This document shows positions 44,707-52,783 of a stretch of DNA of 64,000 nt, one piece after another (positions within the stretch are counted from its first letter, which is position 1; every line of letters begins with the position of its first letter). The stretch covers positions 1 through 64,000 of the forward strand of contig NZ_BMUF01000003.1 in the NCBI RefSeq assembly GCF_014650055.1. The letters run 5' to 3'. The translations under genes and the position numbers were made by a program. This stretch comes from Streptomyces malachitofuscus. GTDB lineage: Bacteria > Actinomycetota > Actinomycetes > Streptomycetales > Streptomycetaceae. Below the pieces are notes generated by a model that made no database searches, was not told the DNA's origin, and worked only from the letters and a program-made list of their open reading frames with translations.

Positions 44707-45943
44707 CGCGCGTCAGTGCTCCTTCATGGTCGCCGTCAGGGACAGGGCGCCGCGCCGTGCGACGGCGCAGCGTGAGCAGAAGAGGGGGAAGCAACAGACA
44801 CTGGGCGGCTGCCAGCAGCCAGAACCAGCTGGTGTTCCCGGCCCGTTCGCCGAGGCCGTACAACTGCCCGCCCAGCACGCCGCTCGCGCAGGCGCCCAGA
44901 CCCGCGGCCAGCCGCTGCCGGCCGAAGACCACGGCGTCGGAGCGAGGACTGCGGCGCAGTGCCTCCAGGTCGTTCTTGAGGAACAGCACGATGTCGCCCA
45001 GGGTGATCAGCGCCCCGCCCGCCAGCAGTGCCGTCCGGGTGCCGGCCGCCAGCACGGCCAGGCCCGCCGCCAGGCCCGTGAAGCCGACCGCGAGGGCGAG
45101 GGCGTACGGCATGCGCCGGATCAGGCCGGACGCGAGCGGCTGTACGACGATGACCAGCGTGAAGCAGAGCAGCAGCACCAGGCTGTAGAACGCGCTGGAG
45201 GCGCGCTCGACGGCGTACAACGCCAGGAAATGCTGGAAGTGGAAGTAGAGGTAGAAGGCCAGTGCGTTGGCGGCGAACGGCAGGAGGGCCACGCCGGCCA
45301 GGAGGCTCGGTCGGGCCGTTTCCACCGATTCGGTGGGGTGCGTCCCGTCGGTTCCGGGCAGCCGTGCGTGACCCGCTGTGACCGCGAGGAACAACGCCGT
45401 GGCAGCCGCGAACAGCCAGCCGGGCGAGGACAGCACGAACGGCCCGGCGATGAGCGGGCCCACGGCCATCCCGGCGTTGAGCGCCGCGTTGCCCGCCGAC
45501 AGGAACGCCGGGCGGCGCTCGTCGTCGACGCCGTGCACCAGGTACGCCTTGTTCGCGGGCAGGTAGAGCGCGGCACCGCAGCACGTCAGGACCAGCGACC
45601 AGATCGCGAGAGGCGGCCAGCGCAGGGCCAGCAGAAGCCCGGCGAAACCGGCGGTGCGTACGACGAGCGCCCACAGCATCGTGCGGCGCAGCCCGATCCG
45701 GTCCGCGAGGGCCCCGCCGACGACGCCGCCGGAGAACTGCACGAGTGATGCGACGGCCAGGACGACACCGACCGTGCCGAGCCCCATCCCGAGCCGTTCA
45801 TGCAGGAACACCGACATGAACGGCAGGACCATGAAGCTGCCGAGCGGAATGAGGAACGAGCTGAGCAGGAGGAACCGCAGCGGGCCGGTGAGCGGGAACA
45901 GCGAGGCCCGCAGACCCGGCCCTCGGGTGGTGCGCTCACCCAC
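44675..45943 (-). CDS. MFS exporter of B12-riboswitch operon
   Basis: A 422-residue, 12-helix major facilitator with the loop motif GGALADRIGLRRTML between helices 2 and 3 (DHA-type drug or metabolite exporters). GTG 45943 overlaps the ATP-grasp gene by 8 bp. The position after three biosynthetic genes suggests it exports their product, as MFS proteins do for siderophores and opine metallophores. Uptake of a precursor cannot be excluded from sequence. Confidence 0.82.
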   Translation of the reverse strand: MGERTTRGPGLRASLFPLTGPLRFLLLSSFLIPLGSFMVLPFMSVFLHERLGMGLGTVGVVLAVASLVQFSGGVVGGALADRIGLRRTMLWALVVRTAGFAGLLLALRWPPLAIWSLVLTCCGAALYLPANKAYLVHGVDDERRPAFLSAGNAALNAGMAVGPLIAGPFVLSSPGWLFAAATALFLAVTAGHARLPGTDGTHPTESVETARPSLLAGVALLPFAANALAFYLYFHFQHFLALYAVERASSAFYSLVLLLCFTLVIVVQPLASGLIRRMPYALALAVGFTGLAAGLAVLAAGTRTALLAGGALITLGDIVLFLKNDLEALRRSPRSDAVVFGRQRLAAGLGACASGVLGGQLYGLGERAGNTSWFWLLAAAQCLLLPPLLLTLRRRTARRPVPDGDHEGALTRDDTDGRVPGR

Positions 45944-47177
45944 CGGGCGCCTCCCGGTCTGCCGGGTCGGTGAGTACCCGCAGGGCGCCCGCGGCGGCCA
46001 CCGCGCGGTGGGTGGCGAGTTCGGCGGTCTCCGCCTCGGCGTACACGATGCCCGCGTAGCCGCGGCTGTCGTCCAGGTGCTCGATGAGGTCGCCGGTCTG
46101 CTTGACCGGGTACCAGGCGGGCGTTCCCGGCATGCCGGTGAGCCGGTCGAGCCCGGCGACCCCGGAGAACACGCCGGGCGCGGCCGGATAGCCCAGAACG
46201 AAGGCGACGGCCGGACCACCGGGCAGGTCGGCCTCCATGAGCCGAGGGCGGCGGCCGAGCGCGGCCTCGATCATCGCCTCGTACACGTTGACGCCGAGCG
46301 CCCGGCACATGCCCTCCCCGACCAGTGCGCCCCCGATCCGGGGATTGACCTCCACCACCTCCGGGCCGTCGGCGGTCAGCACGAACTCCACGTGAGCGAA
46401 CCGGTCGGTGTAACCGATGGCGGCGAGCACCCGGTCGAGCCAGCGCTCCAGCGATGTCCGCTGCGGGTCGGGGAAGGCGACGGGGAAGGCGGTGATCTCC
46501 TCCCGGAAGTGCGGCTCCGGTGACATGAGCCGACTGGAGACGCCCAGCAGCCGAGTGCGGCCGTCCCAGGTGAGCGTCTCGGCGCTGTACACCGGGCCGC
46601 TGAAATAGGGCTCGGCGAACAACCGCCCCTTCAGGTCCCGACTGGACGCCTCCGCCAGCGCCGCGTCGAGTTCGCCCTCGTCCCGGACCAGCCACACGTT
46701 CTGGCTCCCGGTGCCCGCCGTGTCCTTGAGCACGAGCGGCAGTCCCGCCTCCTTGAGCAGCAGCCCGCGTGCCTCGCGGTCCGGCTCGGCGTTTTCGACG
46801 GCTCTTCCGCGGGTGAGGCCCGTGGCATGCAGCCGGTTGCGCACGGCGGCCTTGTCCCGGGTCAGTCGCAGGACGATCGGATCGAGACCGGGAAGGCCGA
46901 GGCGTTCGGTGAGGGAGGCGCCGGCCAGGGTCCAGGTGTCGGTGGAACTGATCAGGCCGCGCAGCCCCGGGGTGCGCCGGAGCAGATCGGCGGTTCGTTC
47001 CACGTCGAAGGTGTCGGTCACGACCACGTCGAGGGCGTCGACGGGCAGCCGGTCCAGCTCGTGGGCGTAGTGGGCGGGGTCCCGGGTGAGGAGCAGCAGG
47101 CGCTCGCCGAGCCGGTCGGCGGCGCGGACCAGATGGCCGAGGCCGAAGGTCAGTGACTCCAGGCAGGCCACGGTCAT
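45936..47177 (-). CDS. ATP-grasp amino-acid/peptide ligase
   Basis: A 413-residue ATP-grasp enzyme. The ATP-binding lid has PLVLKDTAGTGSQNVWLV, and the Mg-binding end is HVEFVLTADGPEVVEVNPRIGG. Family members (carnosine synthase-like, L-amino acid ligases) form an acyl phosphate and join it to an amine. ATG 47177 overlaps the PLP enzyme stop by 4 bp and has a ggaagga-type site. In context it probably couples the amino acid made by the PLP enzyme to a second carboxylate or amino acid. Confidence 0.82.
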   Translation of the reverse strand: MTVACLESLTFGLGHLVRAADRLGERLLLLTRDPAHYAHELDRLPVDALDVVVTDTFDVERTADLLRRTPGLRGLISSTDTWTLAGASLTERLGLPGLDPIVLRLTRDKAAVRNRLHATGLTRGRAVENAEPDREARGLLLKEAGLPLVLKDTAGTGSQNVWLVRDEGELDAALAEASSRDLKGRLFAEPYFSGPVYSAETLTWDGRTRLLGVSSRLMSPEPHFREEITAFPVAFPDPQRTSLERWLDRVLAAIGYTDRFAHVEFVLTADGPEVVEVNPRIGGALVGEGMCRALGVNVYEAMIEAALGRRPRLMEADLPGGPAVAFVLGYPAAPGVFSGVAGLDRLTGMPGTPAWYPVKQTGDLIEHLDDSRGYAGIVYAEAETAELATHRAVAAAGALRVLTDPADREAPGG

Positions 47178-48196
47178 GCCGCCCGCTCCTTCCAGTGGGC
47201 CGGACAGGGAGTGCGCTGCCACGTCATCCTCGACCAGGGCATGGTCATCTCCTCCGGACCGCGAACCTCGAGGGGTTTCAGCGCGGCCGGGTCCAGGGCC
47301 TCGGCGTGCCGGGCGAACACACGCTCCACGTAGCGGTGTCCGGTGTCGGCCCCTATCACCAGGTGCAGTCGGTCGGGGTGACGGCGGGCCTCGTACGTCG
47401 CCGTCAAATAGCCGGCACCGGTGGACAGCCCGGCGAACACCGCGTGCTCGCGCAGCAGGGCGACCGCGCCGGACATGGCATGGGTGAAGTCCAGCCAGTG
47501 CACGGTGTCGTAGAGATGGTGGCGGACGTTGTCGAAGACGATCGACGAGCCGATGCCGGCGATGATCGCCTCCGGATCGTGATGGTCCTGGCTGCCGAAG
47601 GTGACGCTGCCGAAGGGCTGGACGCCGACCAGACGCACCGAGGGGTCCGTCATGCGCAGGCGTTCCACGATGCCGCCGGTCGAGGCTCCGGAACCCAACC
47701 CGCCTACGACGGTCAGCGGTACGGCCGGGAACTCTGCCGCGATCCGGTCGGCGACCTCTTGGTAGCCGAGGTAGTGGATGTCGTCGTGGTACTGGCGCAT
47801 CCAGTGGTGGCCGGGCTCCTCGGCGAGGATCTCGCGCACCCGGCGCACCCTCAGTTCCTGGTCGAGCTTGAGGTTGCGCGACGGTCTGACCTGTTCCACC
47901 GTGGCGCCGAGGATCTCCAGTTGGGCGAGGGTGGTGGCGTCGACGGTGGTGGACGCGACGATGTGGCACCGCATGCCGTACCGGTGGCAGGCCAGTGCGA
48001 GGGCGTAGGCGTAGATGCCGCTGGAGCTGTCGATCAGGGTCTGGCCCGGACGGACCGTGCCCCGCTCCAGCAGATGACGGACGGCGGCCAGGGCCGAGTA
48101 GATCTTCATCGACTCGAACCGCAGCAGGATCAGGCCGTCGGTGAGCCGGACGAGGTCCGGGACTTTCAGGGCGTCGGCGATGTGGGGGTGGATCAC
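47174..48196 (-). CDS. Fold-type II PLP enzyme (cysteine synthase/SbnA-like)
   Basis: A 340-residue PLP enzyme of the tryptophan-synthase-beta superfamily. The Schiff-base lysine is K31 (RFESMKIYSAL), the substrate loop is the unusual DSSSGIYAYALA in place of SSGNTG, and the PLP-phosphate loop is GLGSGASTGG. GTG 48196 follows aggagg at 6 nt. Such enzymes replace a beta leaving group, and SbnA uses O-phosphoserine. The kinase gene just upstream (4-bp overlap) could supply a phosphorylated serine or threonine. The changed loop predicts a non-standard nucleophile or substrate. Confidence 0.8.
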   Translation of the reverse strand: MIHPHIADALKVPDLVRLTDGLILLRFESMKIYSALAAVRHLLERGTVRPGQTLIDSSSGIYAYALALACHRYGMRCHIVASTTVDATTLAQLEILGATVEQVRPSRNLKLDQELRVRRVREILAEEPGHHWMRQYHDDIHYLGYQEVADRIAAEFPAVPLTVVGGLGSGASTGGIVERLRMTDPSVRLVGVQPFGSVTFGSQDHHDPEAIIAGIGSSIVFDNVRHHLYDTVHWLDFTHAMSGAVALLREHAVFAGLSTGAGYLTATYEARRHPDRLHLVIGADTGHRYVERVFARHAEALDPAALKPLEVRGPEEMTMPWSRMTWQRTPCPAHWKERAA

Positions 48197-49176
48197 CCGT
48201 AGCCTCCTTGGGCGAAGGTGCACTGGTGGCCGAGCGAGTGGAAGAACGCGGAGAGTTCGGACTTGGCCTCGGCCCGTGGGCGTGAGGCGAAGAGATAGCC
48301 GACCAGGCAGCCGGTGTGGGCGACGAAGACACCGTCGGCGCCGAACCCCTCACGATGGGCCTGCAGGCTGCCGAAGGTCGCCTTGGGGAGCACTTCCTGG
48401 GACAACGCGGCGCTGGTCGTCGCGGCACGGGCGACGGCGGCCGGGTCACCCGAATCGAACCCCTTCAGCAGATCGGTCAGGCACCGCTGGTACTCCTCGC
48501 CGCGGCGCCGGTAGTGGTGCAGCAGCAGGGGAGTGACGGCGGCGGTGTCCACCGTGCCGGGTTCCGTGACGTAGGCGGTGTGGAAGCCGATGTCCGGGCC
48601 CAGTCGCCGTACCACCCGGTGCCGGCCGCTGAGGTACAGGGCGAACTCGTCGAGGAAGACGCTGTCGGCGCGCTCGATGCCGGCCAGAACGCCGAGGACC
48701 ACGTTCGTGTCGTACGGCAGGGAGAAGACACGGAACAGACAGCGCAGCGTCGCCACGATGTCCGCCGTCGAGCTGGCCATCCCCACGCCCACCGGCAGTT
48801 CGGAGTGGGTGCGCCAGTCGCCCGGGGGCAGGGCGAGGCCGTAGTGGTCGAGGAAGAGCCGCGCCGCTTGTGCCGACTTCTCACCCAGTGCCGGCGAACG
48901 CGACGAGTCGACCGTAGCCCTTGGTGTGAAGTACACCCAGGAGTGACGGTCCACGGGAAAGGACACCACCGCGATCTCAGGATCGGTGCCCGCTCGCAAC
49001 GGGCCTTGGTACAGCTCGCCCAGAGTGCCGTGGCAGACTCCGGACACCGTGCCGCCGGATACGTCCCGTGCACGGAGGAAGCCCGCGACGGGTCCGGGCG
49101 TCGTCGGCCCCGGTCCGTCGGACGACACACCGACCCAGGGCCGGTACAGCCGACGCGAACAGGCTGGGTCCCGCAC
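48193..49176 (-). CDS. GHMP kinase, PduX-like (L-threonine kinase type)
   Basis: A 327-residue small-molecule kinase. CHGTLGELYQGPL near residue 49 and the following FPVDRHS resemble the CPASCGELIQG..CPVD opening of PduX, the L-threonine kinase of B12 nucleotide-loop synthesis. The GHMP ATP loop is PVGVGMASS (128-136). GTG 49176 follows ggaggagg. It is the first gene behind riboswitch 2. It may make L-threonine phosphate for the cobamide side chain, or O-phosphoserine/threonine for the PLP enzyme it is coupled to; the operon favours the second. Confidence 0.78.
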   Translation of the reverse strand: MRDPACSRRLYRPWVGVSSDGPGPTTPGPVAGFLRARDVSGGTVSGVCHGTLGELYQGPLRAGTDPEIAVVSFPVDRHSWVYFTPRATVDSSRSPALGEKSAQAARLFLDHYGLALPPGDWRTHSELPVGVGMASSTADIVATLRCLFRVFSLPYDTNVVLGVLAGIERADSVFLDEFALYLSGRHRVVRRLGPDIGFHTAYVTEPGTVDTAAVTPLLLHHYRRRGEEYQRCLTDLLKGFDSGDPAAVARAATTSAALSQEVLPKATFGSLQAHREGFGADGVFVAHTGCLVGYLFASRPRAEAKSELSAFFHSLGHQCTFAQGGYG

Positions 49177-49298
49177 ACCGTCCTCCTCCGTACCGGGCCT
49201 TGAACACCGACAGGGAAGGAGGCGCGGCCACACGCGACGTACGACCGCCTACACCGCCGACCCAGTCCACGAGGTCACGTGCACAGCCCGCGGGACGC

Positions 49299-49480
49299 GG
49301 GCGCAGTGGCAGGTCTTCGGACTCGTGGGCACGTCCGCCGAAAGGGGCGGACACCTACCGGCCGTCTCTTCCCCGGCCCTGACGCGGGCCCAGTGACACC
49401 GACGGCTTTCGTTCCCACTCACCGCTGCGGGACAGTCCCGGATTCGCACCGGGTTCCCTCTTGCGTCGCACCACCGGGCG
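49299..49480 (-). promoter_or_regulatory. Cobalamin riboswitch 2
   Basis: On the minus strand: agagggaacccggtgcgaat followed by ccgggactgtcccgcagcgg, a variable arm, and the 3' element gagtccgaagacctgccactg. It lies about 125 nt before the GHMP kinase start and is the only regulatory element seen for the five-gene operon 43957-49176. B12 should repress that operon. Confidence 0.88.
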
Positions 49481-49729
49481 TCCGGGCGGACGGGAGGCGC
49501 GAACCGACTGCGTGTATCAGCGTAGAGGCGCTCGTACTCCTGCGACAGTGGGGCTTCGGCGGTTGTCTTGAATGTGGAGGGGAGGCGTAAAGCCAGGTGT
49601 GCCACGCTCAGTTCTCGTGGCGGCTCTGGCCGGATAGCGCCTCCGGGGATCACTCCCTCATCAGCCAGACTTGTTGCCTCACGCCACATGCGCACCGCTG
49701 CTGCGATGGCCCGTGCCCGGGAGGCCCTG

Positions 49730-50710
49730 ATGACGTCAGACGTGAGGCCGGACGAAGACGAGGCAGTAGTCCCGCCCGGAAGGCAACGGCTTCCGGGTGA
49801 CCGCGTGGCTCTGCGCGGCGATCTGCGGGCCGCCCTGCCCGACGCCACCGCGGCGGTGGTGGTCACAGTGCTCGTGTTCGCCCTCCTGTGGGCGCGCATG
49901 GAGTCCGGCGAGTCGGACACGGTCGCGGTCATGCCGTTCATGGACGATCCCGGCACCTACTGGATGTACCTGCTCAGTCAGGCGTTCGGCTGGTCGGGTC
50001 TGCTGTGGGCCTGGGGCACGGTCATGTTGGGTCTGTTGTTGTCGGGGCCGCGCCCCGCCCGGCTGCCGGTCTCCCGGCAGGTACTGGAGCGCTGGCACCG
50101 CACCACGAGCCTGACGACCATGGCGCTGATGTTCGCCCACGCGCTGATGTTCGCGGCGGAACTCGTGCGCTACGAGACGAAGGTGGACTGGGCGGAACGG
50201 CTGTGGGTGGCCTTCGCGGACACCTTCGTGCCGGGCTGGTACGACTCCGGAACCGGCCAGGTCGCCATCCCGATCGGCCAGGGCGCCCTGTACCTGGCAA
50301 TCCCGCTGGGGCTGTTGTTCTACGTCCGGCACCGCATCGGGGCGAACACCTGGCGCCGGCTGCACCGTTTCGTGATCGTCGTGTACGTGCTGAGCGTGTG
50401 GCACACGCTGCTGTACGGGACCAACGTCTGGTACGGGGAGTGGCCGCGCACCGTGCTGTGGCTGCTGCAACTTCCGGTCGCGCTGCTGCTGTTGCTCCGT
50501 CTGCTGAGACCGGCCCGGCGGGCGGAACGGCTGGGTTCCCCCGGCGGGGGCGCGGCCCGTCCGGGTTGGTGGCTCAGGGTGGGGGGACGGGTCGCGGTCG
50601 GGGCCGTCGTCGTCGGGCTGGTCGTCGTGGTGGTGTCCGGCCGCGACGGCGGACGGGACCGCCCGACCCACGCGCCCGCGACGGCCCCGCATGCCCAGGA
50701 GACGGACTGA
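49730..50710 (+). CDS. Ferric-reductase-like/YedZ-type membrane protein
   Basis: A 326-residue membrane protein with about seven helices. Paired histidines suited to b-heme lie in ERWHRTTSLTTMALMFAHALMF and RRLHRFVIVVYVLSVWHTLLYG, the pattern of ferric-reductase-like transmembrane domains. No C-terminal FAD/NAD domain is present; the tail is a Gly/Pro-rich stretch with one more helix. ATG 49730 has gggagg at 5 nt. It lies between riboswitches 2 and 3 but on the opposite strand to operon 2, so it is not itself obviously B12-controlled. Reduction of metal chelates at the membrane is possible. Confidence 0.72.
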   Translation: MTSDVRPDEDEAVVPPGRQRLPGDRVALRGDLRAALPDATAAVVVTVLVFALLWARMESGESDTVAVMPFMDDPGTYWMYLLSQAFGWSGLLWAWGTVMLGLLLSGPRPARLPVSRQVLERWHRTTSLTTMALMFAHALMFAAELVRYETKVDWAERLWVAFADTFVPGWYDSGTGQVAIPIGQGALYLAIPLGLLFYVRHRIGANTWRRLHRFVIVVYVLSVWHTLLYGTNVWYGEWPRTVLWLLQLPVALLLLLRLLRPARRAERLGSPGGGAARPGWWLRVGGRVAVGAVVVGLVVVVVSGRDGGRDRPTHAPATAPHAQETD

Positions 50711-50735
50711 CGGCCGGCACGGCATCCCGGGATGG

Positions 50736-50896
50736 GATGATGGCCGGCGACAGGGCGACGGCGGAACGAGGAAGCCGGTGTGAATCCGGCGCGGTCCCGC
50801 CACTGTGATCGGCGAGCGAGTCCCGACAGGCCACTGCCCCGCAGCGGGTGGGAAGGCCGGGACGAGCATCGACCCGAGAGCCAGGAGACTCACGCG
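50736..50896 (+). promoter_or_regulatory. Cobalamin riboswitch 3
   Basis: Plus-strand core in order: agccggtgtgaatccggc, gcggtcccgccactgtgatc and the 3' element gagccaggagactcac. It precedes the ferredoxin-like gene by about 57 nt, placing the ferredoxin and FhuF-like reductase genes under B12 repression. Confidence 0.9.
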
Positions 50897-50952
50897 GTCG
50901 CCTCCTCGACGACCACCGGGGCGGATCTCCCCGGAGAGAGGGACGGCACCGC

Positions 50953-51357
50953 ATGCCCGCAACGCCGACCGGACGAACGACCGACGACAAGGGGCCCGTG
51001 ACGGTCACCGGCCCCGTGCCGTGCCGCATCGTCGTGTGCCGCGACTGCTGCTGCGGCACCCCGAAGGTGTCCGGCGTCGACCACGCGGCCCAGACGGAAC
51101 GCCTGCGTGCCGCAGCACCGGTACGCGTCTCCGACTGCCTCGACGTCTGCGAACACGCCAACGTCGTCGTCGTCCAGCCCTCCGCGGAAGGCAGGGCCGC
51201 AGGCGCCCGGCCCGTCTGGCTGGGCCTGGTCAACGACCCGGACGCGACCGAGGACATCGCCGCCTGGGCACGCGCCGGCGGACCGGGCGTCGCACCCCGG
51301 CCGGACATTCTCGACCTGTACACCATCACGCCGCCGCGACGGCGTAGGGCCTCCTGA
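50953..51357 (+). CDS. (2Fe-2S) thioredoxin-like ferredoxin
   Basis: A 134-residue protein with cysteines C29, C32, C33 and C34 (VVCRDCCCGTPK) and C62, C66 (CLDVCEH), the spacing of thioredoxin-fold 2Fe-2S ferredoxins. It is immediately downstream of riboswitch 3 and 36 bp before the FhuF-like gene. It probably passes electrons to that reductase or to a cobalt-reducing step of corrinoid metabolism. ATG 50953 is taken as start; the ribosome-binding site (agaggg) is about 10 nt away. Confidence 0.8.
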   Translation: MPATPTGRTTDDKGPVTVTGPVPCRIVVCRDCCCGTPKVSGVDHAAQTERLRAAAPVRVSDCLDVCEHANVVVVQPSAEGRAAGARPVWLGLVNDPDATEDIAAWARAGGPGVAPRPDILDLYTITPPRRRRAS

Positions 51358-51393
51358 CCGTACGGAGGGAAAGCCGGAGGGAGGACAGGAACC

Positions 51394-52104
51394 GTGCGCG
51401 CAGCCCGTGCCTCGACCGCGTCCGTCACCGCCGCCCTGCACGACGTGGCCGGCCTCGGCGGCTTCTTCGTCCTGCAGGCCGGCGGACGGGACGGCGGCTG
51501 GCATCCGATCGCCCGCTCCTACGCGGCTGGTTTCACCGACCTCGCCGAAGCCGTCACACGCCGCCACCACACTCCGGAACCGCGCGTCGACGTCTCCATC
51601 GCCCAGCTCGGGCACGCCGCCCGCCTCTGGTCACCGGCCCTGGCCTGCGTGGTCCTGCACGGAATCGTCCCCGACCTGGAGGGACTGCAGCGGGCCGACG
51701 ACGGACCGGCCCTCCGGGTGCCCCGCCCGGCCGGCTGGTACGCCGACCGGCTCGACGACGGCCCCGCCCGCGCCCTGTATCAGCAGGTGACACATCACCT
51801 GTCGGCACTGGCCGACGGACTGCGCGTCAAGGTCGCCCCGCGTCTGCTGGACGGCAACTCGGCGTCGGCGCTCGCCGGGGCGGCCCACGCCCTGCTCGCG
51901 CTCCGTCCCGCCGTACGCGGGCCGCTCACCGACCTCACGACCGAGCTGCTGGACACCGGACGCCTGGCGGGCACCGGAGTGCTCACCGGCCCCGACCTCG
52001 CGTTCCGCCGCCGAAGCTGCTGCCTTTACTACCGCGCGCCGAACGGCTCGAAGTGCGGTGACTGCGGGTTGGCCGGCGGCGTACGCCGCCGAGCCCTGCG
52101 ATGA
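51394..52104 (+). CDS. FhuF-like [2Fe-2S] reductase
   Basis: A 236-residue protein whose C-terminus holds the FhuF signature CC-x10-C-x2-C (C209, C210, C221, C224 in RRSCCLYYRAPNGSKCGDC), which binds a 2Fe-2S cluster in ferric-siderophore reductases. Here it is in a riboswitch-3 operon with a ferredoxin, so the metal complex it reduces may be a cobalt chelate or a corrinoid rather than a ferric siderophore. A strong hairpin follows at 52129-52167. Confidence 0.8.
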   Translation: MRAARASTASVTAALHDVAGLGGFFVLQAGGRDGGWHPIARSYAAGFTDLAEAVTRRHHTPEPRVDVSIAQLGHAARLWSPALACVVLHGIVPDLEGLQRADDGPALRVPRPAGWYADRLDDGPARALYQQVTHHLSALADGLRVKVAPRLLDGNSASALAGAAHALLALRPAVRGPLTDLTTELLDTGRLAGTGVLTGPDLAFRRRSCCLYYRAPNGSKCGDCGLAGGVRRRALR

Positions 52105-52128
52105 GGTGAATCTGTTTCGGGCTGTGCC

Positions 52129-52167
52129 GCTCACCGGGCCGGAAGCCGTGCGCCCGGCCCGGTGAGC
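52129..52167. terminator. Strong symmetric terminator hairpin
   Basis: Fourteen-bp stem (gctcaccgggccgg with ccggcccggtgagc) and an 11-nt loop, 25 bp past the FhuF-like stop. It would also stop leftward transcripts coming from riboswitch 4. Confidence 0.75.
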
Positions 52168-52310
52168 CGGGGGTCAGGAGCGTGACAGTTCGTCACGGGT
52201 GGCCGCGCGTGACCGACGCTGCGCGACAAAGCAGGGCCGTCCGCCTGATATGTACGCCGACCCGCCCTCGAGGTCACCGGGATGTCCGCGCACGAACGGT
52301 TCGCGCGCGG

Positions 52311-52485
52311 GCAGTTGGCAGGTCTTCGGACTCGCGGGCACGTCCACACCGTTCGAGGACACCTACTGGCCGTCGCTTCCCGGGACCGGTACCTCGACCC
52401 AGTGCGTACGACGGCGGTCGTTCCCGCTCACCGCTGCGGGGCAGTCCCGGATTCCCACCGGGTTCCCTCTTGCGACACCCCGCCG
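52311..52485 (-). promoter_or_regulatory. Cobalamin riboswitch 4, orphan
   Basis: Minus-strand core: agagggaacccggtgggaat, ccgggactgccccgcagcgg, and the 3' element gagtccgaagacctgccaac. It closely resembles riboswitch 2. Reading leftward there is no plausible gene before the hairpin at 52129-52167, after which the transcript would be antisense to the FhuF-like gene. Frames there (52131-52349) lack ribosome-binding sites. Confidence 0.85.
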
Positions 52486-52783
52486 TGGGGGTCCCCCCAT
52501 GCCTTCAGGGCTATGGGGGAGGACGGGGCGACCAACTGCTGCGGGCGGCCTACGGGCGGTCGGCCCGTCAGGAACGTGGACGTCCGTGATCCGGGCGGTG
52601 ACCCATGTCACGCGCCCCGAACGGTGCCAGGACCCTGGCGGCTTGGGCCAGTGCTTGACGAACGGCAGGGTCGGGGGCAGGGGTCGGCAGTGGGGGCGTG
52701 GGGGACCACGTTGTGGCGCTCGGTGACGATGTCGAGGAGATGGCGGCGAATTTCAGCGGTGCGCAAGGCGGGGCTCCGAAGGC
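52486..52783. other. Stretch without a supported gene
   Basis: About 300 bp between riboswitch 4 and the GNAT gene. A minus-strand frame reads LRTAEIRRHLLDIVTERHN (about 52710-52770), which is mildly coding-like, but there is no start or recognisable family. The promoter of the riboswitch-4 transcript should lie in the part nearest 52490-52560. Confidence 0.35.

Noticed and set aside
45936..48449. 837-codon frame covering two operon genes
   Set aside because: The N-terminal half is an antisense-like shadow of the PLP enzyme; a good start and ribosome-binding site exist at 47177.
48193..49176. Homoserine kinase (thrB) identity
   Set aside because: The C-x-GELYQG opening and the riboswitch context fit PduX-like kinases better, and no other threonine-pathway genes are nearby.
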